Made by a program: the position numbers and the translations under genes. DNA of 58,318 bases from Paractinoplanes deccanensis (GTDB lineage: Bacteria; Actinomycetota; Actinomycetes; Mycobacteriales; Micromonosporaceae): the NCBI RefSeq assembly GCF_016862115.1, contig NZ_BOMI01000022.1:1-58318 (forward strand), in the 5' to 3' direction. The notes under the pieces were generated by a model that was not told the origin of the DNA, did no database searches, and worked only from the letters and a program-made list of their open reading frames with translations. Below, piece after piece: positions 1-6,464 of this stretch (position 1 is its first letter; every line of letters starts with the position of its first letter).

Positions 1-990
1 AGATGGCCCGGCGGCCAAAGGCGCCCCGAAAGGCGCGGGATCGAGGGCTGCGGCATCGGAAGGCGCGGGATCGGAGGGTGCGGCTCCGGAGGGTGCGGCT
101 CCTGAAGGCGCGGCCCCGGAAGGCGGCACGGCCGGCGCGGCGATCAGCGGCGTCACCGCCACGCCGCAGGCCCGCTGCGCCTCCCGCAGCTCCTCCGCGA
201 ACTCCGCCGCCGACGCCGGCCGCGCCGCCGGATCTTTCGCCAACGCGCGTTCCAGGACCGCGAAGACCGCCGAGGGGACGCCGGGCCGCAGGTCCGGGAC
301 GGGTTCGGCGCCGATGCGCGCGATCAGGCCGGCGACGCTCTCGCCCGGCAGCGGGACGAACGGCGCGCGCCCGCAGAGCCAGCGGTACAGCGTCGCCGCC
401 AGCGAGTACACGTCCGAGGCGGCCGTCGCCGGCCGGCCGCGCAGCACCTCCGGCGCGGCGTACGGCACGCTCGCGGTGACCGCCTGCTGCTCGCGGGGCG
501 GCTCCCGGTGCACCGGGCGGGCCAGCCCGAAGTCGGCGAGCTTCAGCACCCCGTACCGGGAGATCAGGATGTTGTCGGGTTTGACGTCGCGGTGCAGCAC
601 CCCCGCGCGATGCGCCGCCTCCAGCGCCCCAGCGATCGCGACCCCGCCGGCCAGCACCTCCTGCCACGGGGCCGCGCCCGCGCGCCCGGCCAGCGAGCCA
701 CCCTCCTCGTAGGCCATCAGGATGTACGGCGCGCCGGACGCCGTGCGGCCCGCCTGGTGCACGGTGACGATGTGCGGATGGCCGGAGAGGCGGCCCAGGG
801 CCTGCACCTCGCGCTCGAAGCGCGCCTCGTCCACCCGTCCGGCGTCGAGGACCTTGACCGCGACGGTACGGCGGAAGCCGGGTTGCCAGGCGCGGTAGAC
901 GGTGCCGAACCCGCCGCGCCCGATCACGGCCGCGTCCGCGCAGCCCGGCACACCGAGAGACGTCGCCGAACCGAACCGCTGTCGGCGCAA
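1..990 (-). CDS. Serine/threonine protein kinase, C-terminus cut by the window edge
   Basis: Hanks-type kinase that transfers ATP phosphate to Ser/Thr of target proteins. Read on the minus strand it shows the glycine-rich loop IGRGGFGTVYRA near residue 23, catalytic Lys46 (AVKVLD), HRDVKPDN with catalytic Asp135, and DFG at 153-155, all in one frame. The kinase domain ends near residue 275 and is followed by a low-complexity Pro/Ser/Ala linker (repeated PSGAA units) that leaves the window, so any transmembrane or sensor domain is not visible. The TTG start at 990 is chosen because GGAGGAAAG lies just upstream. The N-terminus is short before the domain, as is usual for actinobacterial PknB-like kinases. 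It is divergent from the secreted protein gene at 1111. Nothing links it to the eCIS locus except proximity. The kinase call is secure; the substrate is unknown. Confidence 0.93.
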   Translation of the reverse strand, partial: MRRQRFGSATSLGVPGCADAAVIGRGGFGTVYRAWQPGFRRTVAVKVLDAGRVDEARFEREVQALGRLSGHPHIVTVHQAGRTASGAPYILMAYEEGGSLAGRAGAAPWQEVLAGGVAIAGALEAAHRAGVLHRDVKPDNILISRYGVLKLADFGLARPVHREPPREQQAVTASVPYAAPEVLRGRPATAASDVYSLAATLYRWLCGRAPFVPLPGESVAGLIARIGAEPVPDLRPGVPSAVFAVLERALAKDPAARPASAAEFAEELREAQRACGVAVTPLIAAPAVPPSGAAPSGAAPSGAAPSDPAPSDAAALDPAPFGAPLAAGPS

Positions 991-1110
991 GGCTTTCCTC
1001 CGGGTTACGGGAGCATGGCGGTTGCGATGATAGCCAGCCGCCCCAGGGGAGGAATTGGTGGCCTTTCCGGCACCTTTCCGGCGGCCGGGCGCCCTGGTTG
1101 TCTGCTTGCC

Positions 1111-1542
1111 ATGTCGATTCTTCGCAAGAGCCTCGCCGGTGCGGCCGTGGTCGCCGCCGCGGCGGGCGCCGCCACCCTGATCAACCCCGCCGCCGCCCTG
1201 GCCAGCACGCCCGCGAGCTGCGGCAGCGTCCGCCAGATCGGCACCACCCGGGTGCTGACCGTCGGCGGCATGGAGGCGGCCTCGGTCAAGCAGTACTACG
1301 GCTGCGGCTACAACTACGCGTACATCTACGTGTGGCAGCAGTACCGCGACACCCACTCCAACTGGGACCTCTACGTGCACGTCATCGACCACAGCGACAG
1401 CGGCAGCGACTACGGCGTGGGCGAGCTCAACAACACCACCCGCGCCGAGCTGTGGGGCGCCCCGGCGGCGACCGCCGCGCACTGCACGCACGTCACCGGC
1501 TATCTCAACTCGACCGGTGGTTCCACCAGCACGGTCTGCTGA
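1111..1542 (+). CDS. Small secreted hypothetical protein
   Basis: A 143-aa protein of unknown function that is almost certainly exported. Residues 1-31 form a Sec signal peptide: MSILRKS, a long Ala/Val hydrophobic core and an ALAS cleavage site. The mature part of about 112 aa is rich in Tyr, Asn, Thr and Ser and has four cysteines (near the mature N-terminus, in YGCGYNY, in AHCTH and as the last residue), which fits two disulfides in a small extracellular domain. No catalytic motif was recognised. The ATG at 1111 is selected because the signal peptide begins there; no clear Shine-Dalgarno precedes it. Codon use is typical of the window. It stands alone, with the kinase diverging on its left and the DUF1232 gene converging on its right. 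Confidence 0.75.
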   Translation: MSILRKSLAGAAVVAAAAGAATLINPAAALASTPASCGSVRQIGTTRVLTVGGMEAASVKQYYGCGYNYAYIYVWQQYRDTHSNWDLYVHVIDHSDSGSDYGVGELNNTTRAELWGAPAATAAHCTHVTGYLNSTGGSTSTVC

Positions 1543-1561
1543 TCGCGCCGGGGCAGCCGCC

Positions 1562-1969
1562 TCACTTGCCGAGGCCGGTGAGGCGGCTGAGCGCGGCGAA
1601 GCCGTCGTCGGTGCCGGGCCAGTGCCGGCGGACCGCGTCGAGGCCGGCGCGGCGGACGGTGGAGCGCAGCACCGCGGTCACGATGATCGCGTCGTCGGCG
1701 TAGCCGAGCACCGGGATGAAGTCGGGGATCAGGTCGAACGGGACCGCCAGGTAGGCGAGCAGCAGGGCGAGCCGGATCCGCACCCCGCGGGGGAGGGTGC
1801 GGTCGGCGGCCAGCCGGCGCAGCAGCCGGAGCAGGTCGGGCAGCAGCCGCAGCGCTTCCTTGAGCCGGCCCTTGTCGGGCTTGGCGATCAGCAGCGCGAC
1901 CAGCAGGGCCACCCAGATCACCAGCAGCGCCACCGCGAGACCGATCAGGGTCCGCCACCACCAGTCCAC
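1562..1969 (-). CDS. DUF1232 (YkvA-type) membrane protein
   Basis: A 135-aa protein with an N-terminal transmembrane helix (residues 5-28, starting WWWRTLIGLAVALLVIW) and a C-terminal DUF1232 domain, recognised by the family signature PFDLIPDFIPVLGYADDA near residues 76-93. The family function is not established; members are small integral membrane proteins. The gene lies 4 bp after the second BTAD regulator on the same strand, so it is probably the last gene of the left-pointing operon that begins at 4959. Whether it serves the injection system or is a passenger cannot be told from sequence. The end is firm, and the ATG start agrees with the position of the hydrophobic helix. Confidence 0.85.
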   Translation of the reverse strand: MDWWWRTLIGLAVALLVIWVALLVALLIAKPDKGRLKEALRLLPDLLRLLRRLAADRTLPRGVRIRLALLLAYLAVPFDLIPDFIPVLGYADDAIIVTAVLRSTVRRAGLDAVRRHWPGTDDGFAALSRLTGLGK

Positions 1970-1973
1970 GTCC

Positions 1974-2705
1974 TCATGATGGCAAAGCGGGGGCGCGGCG
2001 GCGGAAGGTGCCCAGCAGTTCGGCCATGCGGGGCGAGGGCTCGGCGCTCAGGTCGCGGCGCAGGGACGCGGCGTAGCGCTCGTACTGGCGTACCGCCTCG
2101 ATGAGATTGCCCTCGGCCAGATGGCAGCGGATCACCAGCCGCTGCGCGCTCTCGCGCAGCGGCTCCAGGGCGACGGCGCGCAGGCCGAGCTGGATGCCGT
2201 CCGCCGGGTGGCCGGCCTCGAGCATCACCTCGCCGTCGCGTTCCAGGGCGGCCAGGCGCAACTGGCGGATGCGCTCGCGCTCGGTGTCCAGCCAGTCGTC
2301 GTACCAGTCGGGCAGCAGGTCGGCGAGCAGCGCCGTCCCGGAGCGCGGGCCGCGCAGGACGTCGCCCGAGTCGCTGAGGCCCTCGCGGACGTCGACCCAG
2401 ACCTCGGCGCCCAGCCGGATGTGCGTCTTCGTGCCGTGCACCAGCTCGCACGGCACGTGGCGCAGCCGCCACATGGTGGTGCGCAGGTTGGCCTGGGCCC
2501 GCTCGGCGGACGCGTCCGGCCAGAGCTGACCGGCCGCGAAGCCGCGCTGGATCGTGGTGCCGGCCAGGGCGAGCATCGCCAGGAGCCGCTGGGGCGCCGG
2601 TTTGATCTCCACTGTGGCGCCGTGCACGCGCAGCTCGAAGCCGCCGAGGAGGTGCAGCCGGGCCGCGGGCGCTTCGTGTCCAGTCACAAGCCTCAGTGTC
2701 CGCAC
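1974..2705 (-). CDS. BTAD/SARP-type transcriptional activator (second copy)
   Basis: A 243-aa regulator with the SARP arrangement: an N-terminal winged-helix, OmpR-like DNA-binding region (LHLLGGFELRV, RLLAMLALAG, QLWPDASAERAQANLRTTMWRLR) followed by an all-helical BTAD/TPR domain (from LLPDWYDDWLDTERERIRQLRL, with ALEPLRESAQRLVIRCHLAEGN). No ATPase or sensor domain is attached, so activity is probably set by abundance or by a ligand. SARPs activate promoters through 11-bp-spaced direct repeats, and such repeats precede every eCIS transcription unit here (4966-5032, 19083-19115, 19593-19625). It is a diverged paralogue of the regulator at 2987-3736. The start is uncertain: GTG at 2705, or GTG at 2687, which has GAGG close upstream. 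Confidence 0.85.
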   Translation of the reverse strand: MRTLRLVTGHEAPAARLHLLGGFELRVHGATVEIKPAPQRLLAMLALAGTTIQRGFAAGQLWPDASAERAQANLRTTMWRLRHVPCELVHGTKTHIRLGAEVWVDVREGLSDSGDVLRGPRSGTALLADLLPDWYDDWLDTERERIRQLRLAALERDGEVMLEAGHPADGIQLGLRAVALEPLRESAQRLVIRCHLAEGNLIEAVRQYERYAASLRRDLSAEPSPRMAELLGTFRRRAPALPS

Positions 2706-2780
2706 GGGGCGTCGTCGCAGCGTCGTCCCGGACGTCGCATCGGCGTCGCACCGGCGTCACGGCCGGCGGAGACGCGGGCG

Positions 2781-2984
2781 TCACGGCCCGCCGGGCCGGG
2801 TGGCGAGCAGCCGCTCCAGGCGGGCCAGCTCCTCGCGTACGGCCGCCACCAGCTCCTCCACGCCGCGGGCGGCCACCGCCGCGCCGCCCGGCACCGACTC
2901 GACGCGGCCGCGCAGCACGGGGTCGCCGGGCTCCAACCACACCCGGACGATGCAGGTCGCGTCGGCCGTACCGGGCTCACGCAC
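2781..2984 (-). CDS. Small hypothetical protein between two SARP-type regulators
   Basis: A 67-aa protein starting from a GTG two bases after the TAG of the upstream regulator, so translation is probably coupled. The N-terminal half reads as beta strands (CIVRVWLEPGD, VLRGRVESVPGG) and the C-terminal half as an amphipathic helix (ARGVEELVAAVREELARLERLL). There are no cysteine clusters or catalytic motifs. Its place between two activators suggests an anti-activator, co-regulator or small adaptor, but that is inference from context only. Third-position GC is high throughout, which supports real coding. Confidence 0.6.
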   Translation of the reverse strand: MREPGTADATCIVRVWLEPGDPVLRGRVESVPGGAAVAARGVEELVAAVREELARLERLLATRPGGP

Positions 2985-2986
2985 CC

Positions 2987-3736
2987 CTACAGGCTGGCAC
3001 CGGGGTGTCGCCGGGCCGTCACATGGGCCACCAGCGCGGCGAATTCCGGGCCGGGTGGCACGCCCAGCTCGTCGGCGAGCCGGCGGCGGAACTGCTCGTA
3101 GCAGGACCTCGCCGCGGCCCTGTTGCCCGCGGCGAGGTGGCCGCGGACCAGCAGCCACTGTGCGCTCTCGCGCAGCGGCTCCGAGCAGATGGCGAGCAGC
3201 GCGCAGTCGATCGCCTGGAACGGGTCGCCGGCCGCCAGGTGCCGCCGGGCGAGGTCCTCCAGGGCGTGCAGGCGCAGCTGCCGGTAACGCTCGCGGTGGA
3301 CGAGCAACCACGGCTCGTCCCAGTCGGGCAGCAGGTCGTAGCGGAACAGGGTGGCCGCCGGCAGCGGGCCGGGCGGCGACGCGGGGCCGGCCAGCCGCTC
3401 GACCACCTGGAGGTCGACGTCCCACTCGCCGCCGAAGGCGAGCGTGCCGGCGTCGAGCACCAGGCGCTTGTGGAGCACGGACGGCAGCCGCCAGACCGCG
3501 CCGCGCAGGTTGGCCTGGGCGCGGGAGCACGTGTGCCCGGGCCAGAGCGAGCGGGCCAGCATGGCGCGGTCCTCGGTGCCGTCGTTGAGCGCGACCCGGG
3601 TCAGCACCCGCTGGCCGGTGCGGGAGACGGTCACCGGCGAGCCGTCGACGGTCATCGCGAAGCGGCCGAGCAGGCGCAGCCGCACACCCGGCGCGCGTGC
3701 GTCGCGGGGTGTGTCGCCGCTGCCGTCCCGTCGCAC
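2987..3736 (-). CDS. BTAD/SARP-type transcriptional activator (first copy)
   Basis: A 249-aa protein with the same fold order as its neighbour. The winged-helix DNA-binding region covers roughly residues 15-100 (VRLRLLGRFAMTV, QRVLTRVALND, LARSLWPGHTCSRAQANLR). The BTAD helical domain follows from about residue 130 (DLLPDWDEPWLLVHRERYRQ, SEPLRESAQWLLVRGHLAAGN). It lies 38 bp downstream of the Lgt-like gene on the same strand and has no separate promoter that I can see, so it is likely transcribed from the repeat-bearing promoter at 4966-4998. If it activates that promoter it controls its own synthesis. GTG at 3736 is the listed start; a later GTG just before VRLRLLGRF would also give a complete domain. 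Confidence 0.85.
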   Translation of the reverse strand: MRRDGSGDTPRDARAPGVRLRLLGRFAMTVDGSPVTVSRTGQRVLTRVALNDGTEDRAMLARSLWPGHTCSRAQANLRGAVWRLPSVLHKRLVLDAGTLAFGGEWDVDLQVVERLAGPASPPGPLPAATLFRYDLLPDWDEPWLLVHRERYRQLRLHALEDLARRHLAAGDPFQAIDCALLAICSEPLRESAQWLLVRGHLAAGNRAAARSCYEQFRRRLADELGVPPGPEFAALVAHVTARRHPGASL

Positions 3737-3774
3737 GCCGGCTCCCGTCTGTGAAGGACCACAGCGGCGGCGGA

Positions 3775-4959
3775 TCAGACGCCGGACCGGTCGCCGAAGT
3801 AGTCTCCGCCCGTCCCGTTGTCCAGGGAATCAGGTGCCTCGACCACATGGTATCGGCCGGGCATCCGGTTTCGGCCGGGCGTGACCCGGTCGGGCAGTCG
3901 GGTCGGTGACACCACGGCGTGCACCGCGACACCGGTGCTGACCAGGGGGATCAAGCCGAGAGCGCGGGGCAGGCCGGTCACCGGGCGGCCCGGGTGCGAG
4001 AAGGACACGTGCAGGCCGTGCTCGCTCCACGAGGCGGCGAGGCGCAGCCCTTGCGAGGTCTCGGCCGTGGCCGGGCTCGCGCCGCCGGTCCGCGCGCAGC
4101 GGGCCAGCGCGACAATCCGGTCCCAGGTCTCGTCGAGGTGGCCCGGCGCGGCCAGCGGGTCCCGCCGCCGGCGGGACAGGACCACACCGGCGGCACCGGC
4201 CGCGACCAGCACACTCGCGGCGACGGCCGCCGACCGCCGGGTCCCGCCGGGCACGATCACCGCGCCCAGCCACGCGGCGGCGGCGAGCTGCGCGGCGCAC
4301 GCCAGGCGGGTCACGCAGACACCGAGGACGGCCGGCCGGCGGTCGCCGCGCAGCGCCTCGGTGCCGAACCGGACGGTCGCGTAGGCGGCCAGGAACCAGG
4401 CCGTCGCCGTGCCCGGCGGCCCGGCCGCCAGGGCGAAGCCGGCCACCCCGATCGCGGCGAGCGCGGCCGCCTCGACCAGCGGCACGGGGAAGAGCCGCAC
4501 GCCCGTCAGGCGCGGCGAAAGGCCCGGATAGGCGACCCCGATCGGGGCGGGGTGGCCGTGGCAGCAGCCGGCGGTCAGGCAGCCGAGCCGCCCGGCGGCG
4601 AGGAACGGGCACAGCGCCACCGCGAGCACGTCGAGGCCGGGCAGCAGCGGCGTCCCGGCGGCCCAGCGCAGCCCGGCGACCGCGGCGAACGCCACCGCCA
4701 CGGACTCCATCAGCACGAGCGACTCACGGCCGGTCAGCGCACGCCGCAGCAGGCCCCAGGCGAACAGCGAGGCGGCCGCCACCGCGGCGATCGCGAGCGT
4801 GTCCGGCACCTCGACGCCGGCGCGGAAACCGGTCAGCAGTGCGACCAGCACGGCGACGTGGAAGCCGAGCACCCCGATCGAGCGGAACGCGGGCAGCACG
4901 CGGGCGCCCACCGTGACGGTGCGCCGCGGCAGCCGGTCCAGCAGCCGGTTGAGGTCCAT
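3775..4959 (-). CDS. Lgt-like (prolipoprotein diacylglyceryl transferase family) membrane protein
   Basis: A 394-aa polytopic membrane protein. Several hydrophobic helices surround the segment AGRLGCLTAGCCHGHP near residue 120, which matches the conserved core of Lgt-family proteins, and GVRLFPVPLVEAAAL resembles a second family block. Lgt transfers diacylglycerol to the lipobox cysteine of prelipoproteins. A C-terminal soluble region of about 120 aa after the RRRR motif is not part of ordinary Lgt, so this may be a specialised paralogue and its enzymatic activity is unproven. The ATG at 4959 is chosen because it lies 6 bp after a -10 in the eCIS promoter geometry. It is the first gene of the operon that contains the regulators and is divergent from the DUF4255 gene, with 79 bp between the two starts. 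Confidence 0.7.
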   Translation of the reverse strand: MDLNRLLDRLPRRTVTVGARVLPAFRSIGVLGFHVAVLVALLTGFRAGVEVPDTLAIAAVAAASLFAWGLLRRALTGRESLVLMESVAVAFAAVAGLRWAAGTPLLPGLDVLAVALCPFLAAGRLGCLTAGCCHGHPAPIGVAYPGLSPRLTGVRLFPVPLVEAAALAAIGVAGFALAAGPPGTATAWFLAAYATVRFGTEALRGDRRPAVLGVCVTRLACAAQLAAAAWLGAVIVPGGTRRSAAVAASVLVAAGAAGVVLSRRRRDPLAAPGHLDETWDRIVALARCARTGGASPATAETSQGLRLAASWSEHGLHVSFSHPGRPVTGLPRALGLIPLVSTGVAVHAVVSPTRLPDRVTPGRNRMPGRYHVVEAPDSLDNGTGGDYFGDRSGV

Positions 4960-4965
4960 CCCCGC

Positions 4966-4998
4966 ACGGTCGCGCCCCGGCGTCACCGGGCCGTCGCC
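4966..4998 (-). promoter_or_regulatory. SARP-type promoter for the Lgt-like/regulator operon
   Basis: On the minus strand GGCGACGG (4998-4991) and GGTGACGC (4987-4980) are direct repeats 11 bp apart. Eight bases separate the second repeat from the hexamer GACCGT (4971-4966, xAxxxT), and six bases then lead to ATG 4959. SARPs are known to bind direct repeats at 11-bp pitch with the 3' repeat 8 bp from the -10. The 6-bp gap to the start codon implies a leaderless mRNA. The repeats are less perfect than at the other three sites. Confidence 0.7.
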
Positions 4999-4999
4999 C

Positions 5000-5032
5000 G
5001 GTGACGGTGCGGTGACGGGCACGCCGGAGAGT
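5000..5032 (+). promoter_or_regulatory. SARP-type promoter for the sheath/tube operon
   Basis: GGTGACGG occurs at 5000-5007 and again at 5011-5018, exactly 11 bp apart. After 8 bp comes the -10-like GAGAGT (5027-5032), and after 6 bp the GTG start at 5039. The 19-base block containing both repeats is identical, except for its first base, to the one at 19593-19611. It abuts the oppositely oriented repeat pair at 4980-4998, making a compact divergent control region. Confidence 0.8.
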
Positions 5033-5038
5033 CGCGGC

Positions 5039-5656
5039 GTGGCGAGATCGACGGTGGTCGCGGCGACCGTGCTGAGCGTGCAGACGCGGCTCAACCGGTC
5101 GTTCACCGAGCTGGACACGGCCGACCCGGACGCGTTCCGGGAACGGCCGACCGCCCGGATCGTGCGCACCGACGACTTCTGCAAGGCCGGCGACGCGAAC
5201 AGCCCGATCCGCTACCCGACGCTGTCGATCTTCTGCTACCGGGTGGACGTCAACCGGACCATGCGCGCGCCCTGGGCGGCCGTGGCCTCGGTGGACGGGT
5301 CGGTGCACCTGCCGCTCGACGTCCACCTGCTGCTCACGCCGTGGGACACCGACGCCGAGGGCGAGCTGCGCATCCTCGGCGCGACCATGCAGTGCCTCGA
5401 GCAGTATCCGGTGCTCAGCGGCCCGGCGCTGCACCCGCTCGGCCGCTGGCGGCGCGGCGAGGCGATCCAGGTGCTCAACGAGGACCTGGTCACCGAGGAC
5501 GTGATGCGCACCTTCGACACGCTGCCCAGCGACTTCCGGCTGAGCGTCTCGTACTGCCTGCGGATCGCCCGGATCGACGCGCCGGACGAGCCCGGCCACC
5601 CGGACGTGACGACAGTGGTGCGCGGGCTCGCGGCGAGTTCGGTGCCGTACCCGTGA
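5039..5656 (+). CDS. DUF4255 protein, Pvc16/Afp16-type eCIS tail-end component
   Basis: A 205-aa protein matching the DUF4255 (Pvc16 N-terminal) family: a hydrophobic N-terminal helix (VVAATVLSVQTRL), the core VHLPLDVHLLLTPWDTDA, then LRILGATMQCLEQYPVL and DFRLSVSYCLRIARID. Family members are eCIS subunits thought to cap or terminate the tail tube/sheath. GTG 5039 is chosen over GTG 5012 because it sits exactly 6 bp after the -10 hexamer, as at the other three promoters; 5012 falls inside the repeat. It is the first gene of the right-pointing operon and overlaps the next gene by 4 bp. Confidence 0.85.
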   Translation: MARSTVVAATVLSVQTRLNRSFTELDTADPDAFRERPTARIVRTDDFCKAGDANSPIRYPTLSIFCYRVDVNRTMRAPWAAVASVDGSVHLPLDVHLLLTPWDTDAEGELRILGATMQCLEQYPVLSGPALHPLGRWRRGEAIQVLNEDLVTEDVMRTFDTLPSDFRLSVSYCLRIARIDAPDEPGHPDVTTVVRGLAASSVPYP

Positions 5657-6450
5657 GCACCGCCCGCTTCACCCCCGAGCGCTACGACGAGCGGATCGTC
5701 CGCATCGCCGCCGGCGTCGAGCCGCGCGGCACGCTCGGCGGGCGGGTGGCGGGGCGGCTGCGCGTGCTGGTCGAGGACGCGCCGAAGCCGCTGCACGCGT
5801 GGCGGCGCTGGCGGCCGGGGGAGACCCTCGACGACTTCCTGGGGCGGCTCGACCGGCATCGCACCGGCCGCTTCGCCCGGTTGCACGGCACCGGTCTGCG
5901 CGGCGGCGACGTGGTCCTGCGGCTCACCGAGGCGGGCGGCCGGGGCGTGGTGCCGCGACGGGTCGTGATCACCGTGCCCACCCCGGACACCGCCGGCGAG
6001 ATGCACGTCGTCGAGCTGTTCCCCGGCGCCGCGGCGCCGCTGCCGTCGCGGTGCACCGTGGTGCGCGGCCGGGTGACCACCGGGGCGGCGGTGCCGGTGC
6101 GCTGGGCGCGGGTGCGGGCCACCGACGAGGACGGCGCCGATGTCGGCTGGGCGCACGGCGACGACCGGGGCGAGTTCGTCCTCGTCGTCACGCCGGCCGA
6201 GACCGCGGTGGGCCCGGCCGACGACCCGTACGCCGTGCGGCTCACCGTCTCGGCGGCGCTGCCGGCGCGCTCGCCCGATCCGGGGGATCCGCTTCGGCCC
6301 ACGGTCGACCCGCTGTGGGACCTGCCCGCCGAGCCGTTGCCCGCGGCCGGCTCCGGGCGCCTGCCGCTGCCCGGCCAGGCGCAGTTCGGCCCGTTTCCGT
6401 TCGATCTCCCGCTCGGCCGGGAGACCTCGATCCCGATATCCGTTCCGTAG
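5653..6450 (+). CDS. eCIS-associated protein with a carboxypeptidase-regulatory-like beta-sandwich
   Basis: A 265-aa protein without a recognised enzyme motif. Residues 1-95 contain Trp/Arg-rich segments (PLHAWRRWRPGETL). Residues about 130-185 (CTVVRGRVTTGAAVPVRWAR, then VGWAHGDDRGEFVLVV) look like the carboxypeptidase-regulatory/transthyretin-like beta-sandwich often found in surface and tail proteins. The C-terminus is Pro-rich (PLPLPGQAQFGPFPFDLPLG). It begins with GTG inside the stop of the DUF4255 gene (GTGA overlap) and ends 14 bp before the sheath gene. A structural or accessory tail role is inferred from position only. Confidence 0.6.
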   Translation: MSTARFTPERYDERIVRIAAGVEPRGTLGGRVAGRLRVLVEDAPKPLHAWRRWRPGETLDDFLGRLDRHRTGRFARLHGTGLRGGDVVLRLTEAGGRGVVPRRVVITVPTPDTAGEMHVVELFPGAAAPLPSRCTVVRGRVTTGAAVPVRWARVRATDEDGADVGWAHGDDRGEFVLVVTPAETAVGPADDPYAVRLTVSAALPARSPDPGDPLRPTVDPLWDLPAEPLPAAGSGRLPLPGQAQFGPFPFDLPLGRETSIPISVP

Positions 6451-6464
6451 GGGAGATCGCCGCG

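Noticed and set aside
2121..3101. Plus-strand open frames opposite the SARP-like genes
   Set aside because: Composition is typical of antisense GC-rich frames, and BTAD motifs are clear on the minus strand.
5012..5014. GTG 5012 as the start of the DUF4255 gene
   Set aside because: It lies inside the second operator repeat; GTG 5039 fits the spacing seen at three other promoters and the family N-terminus.
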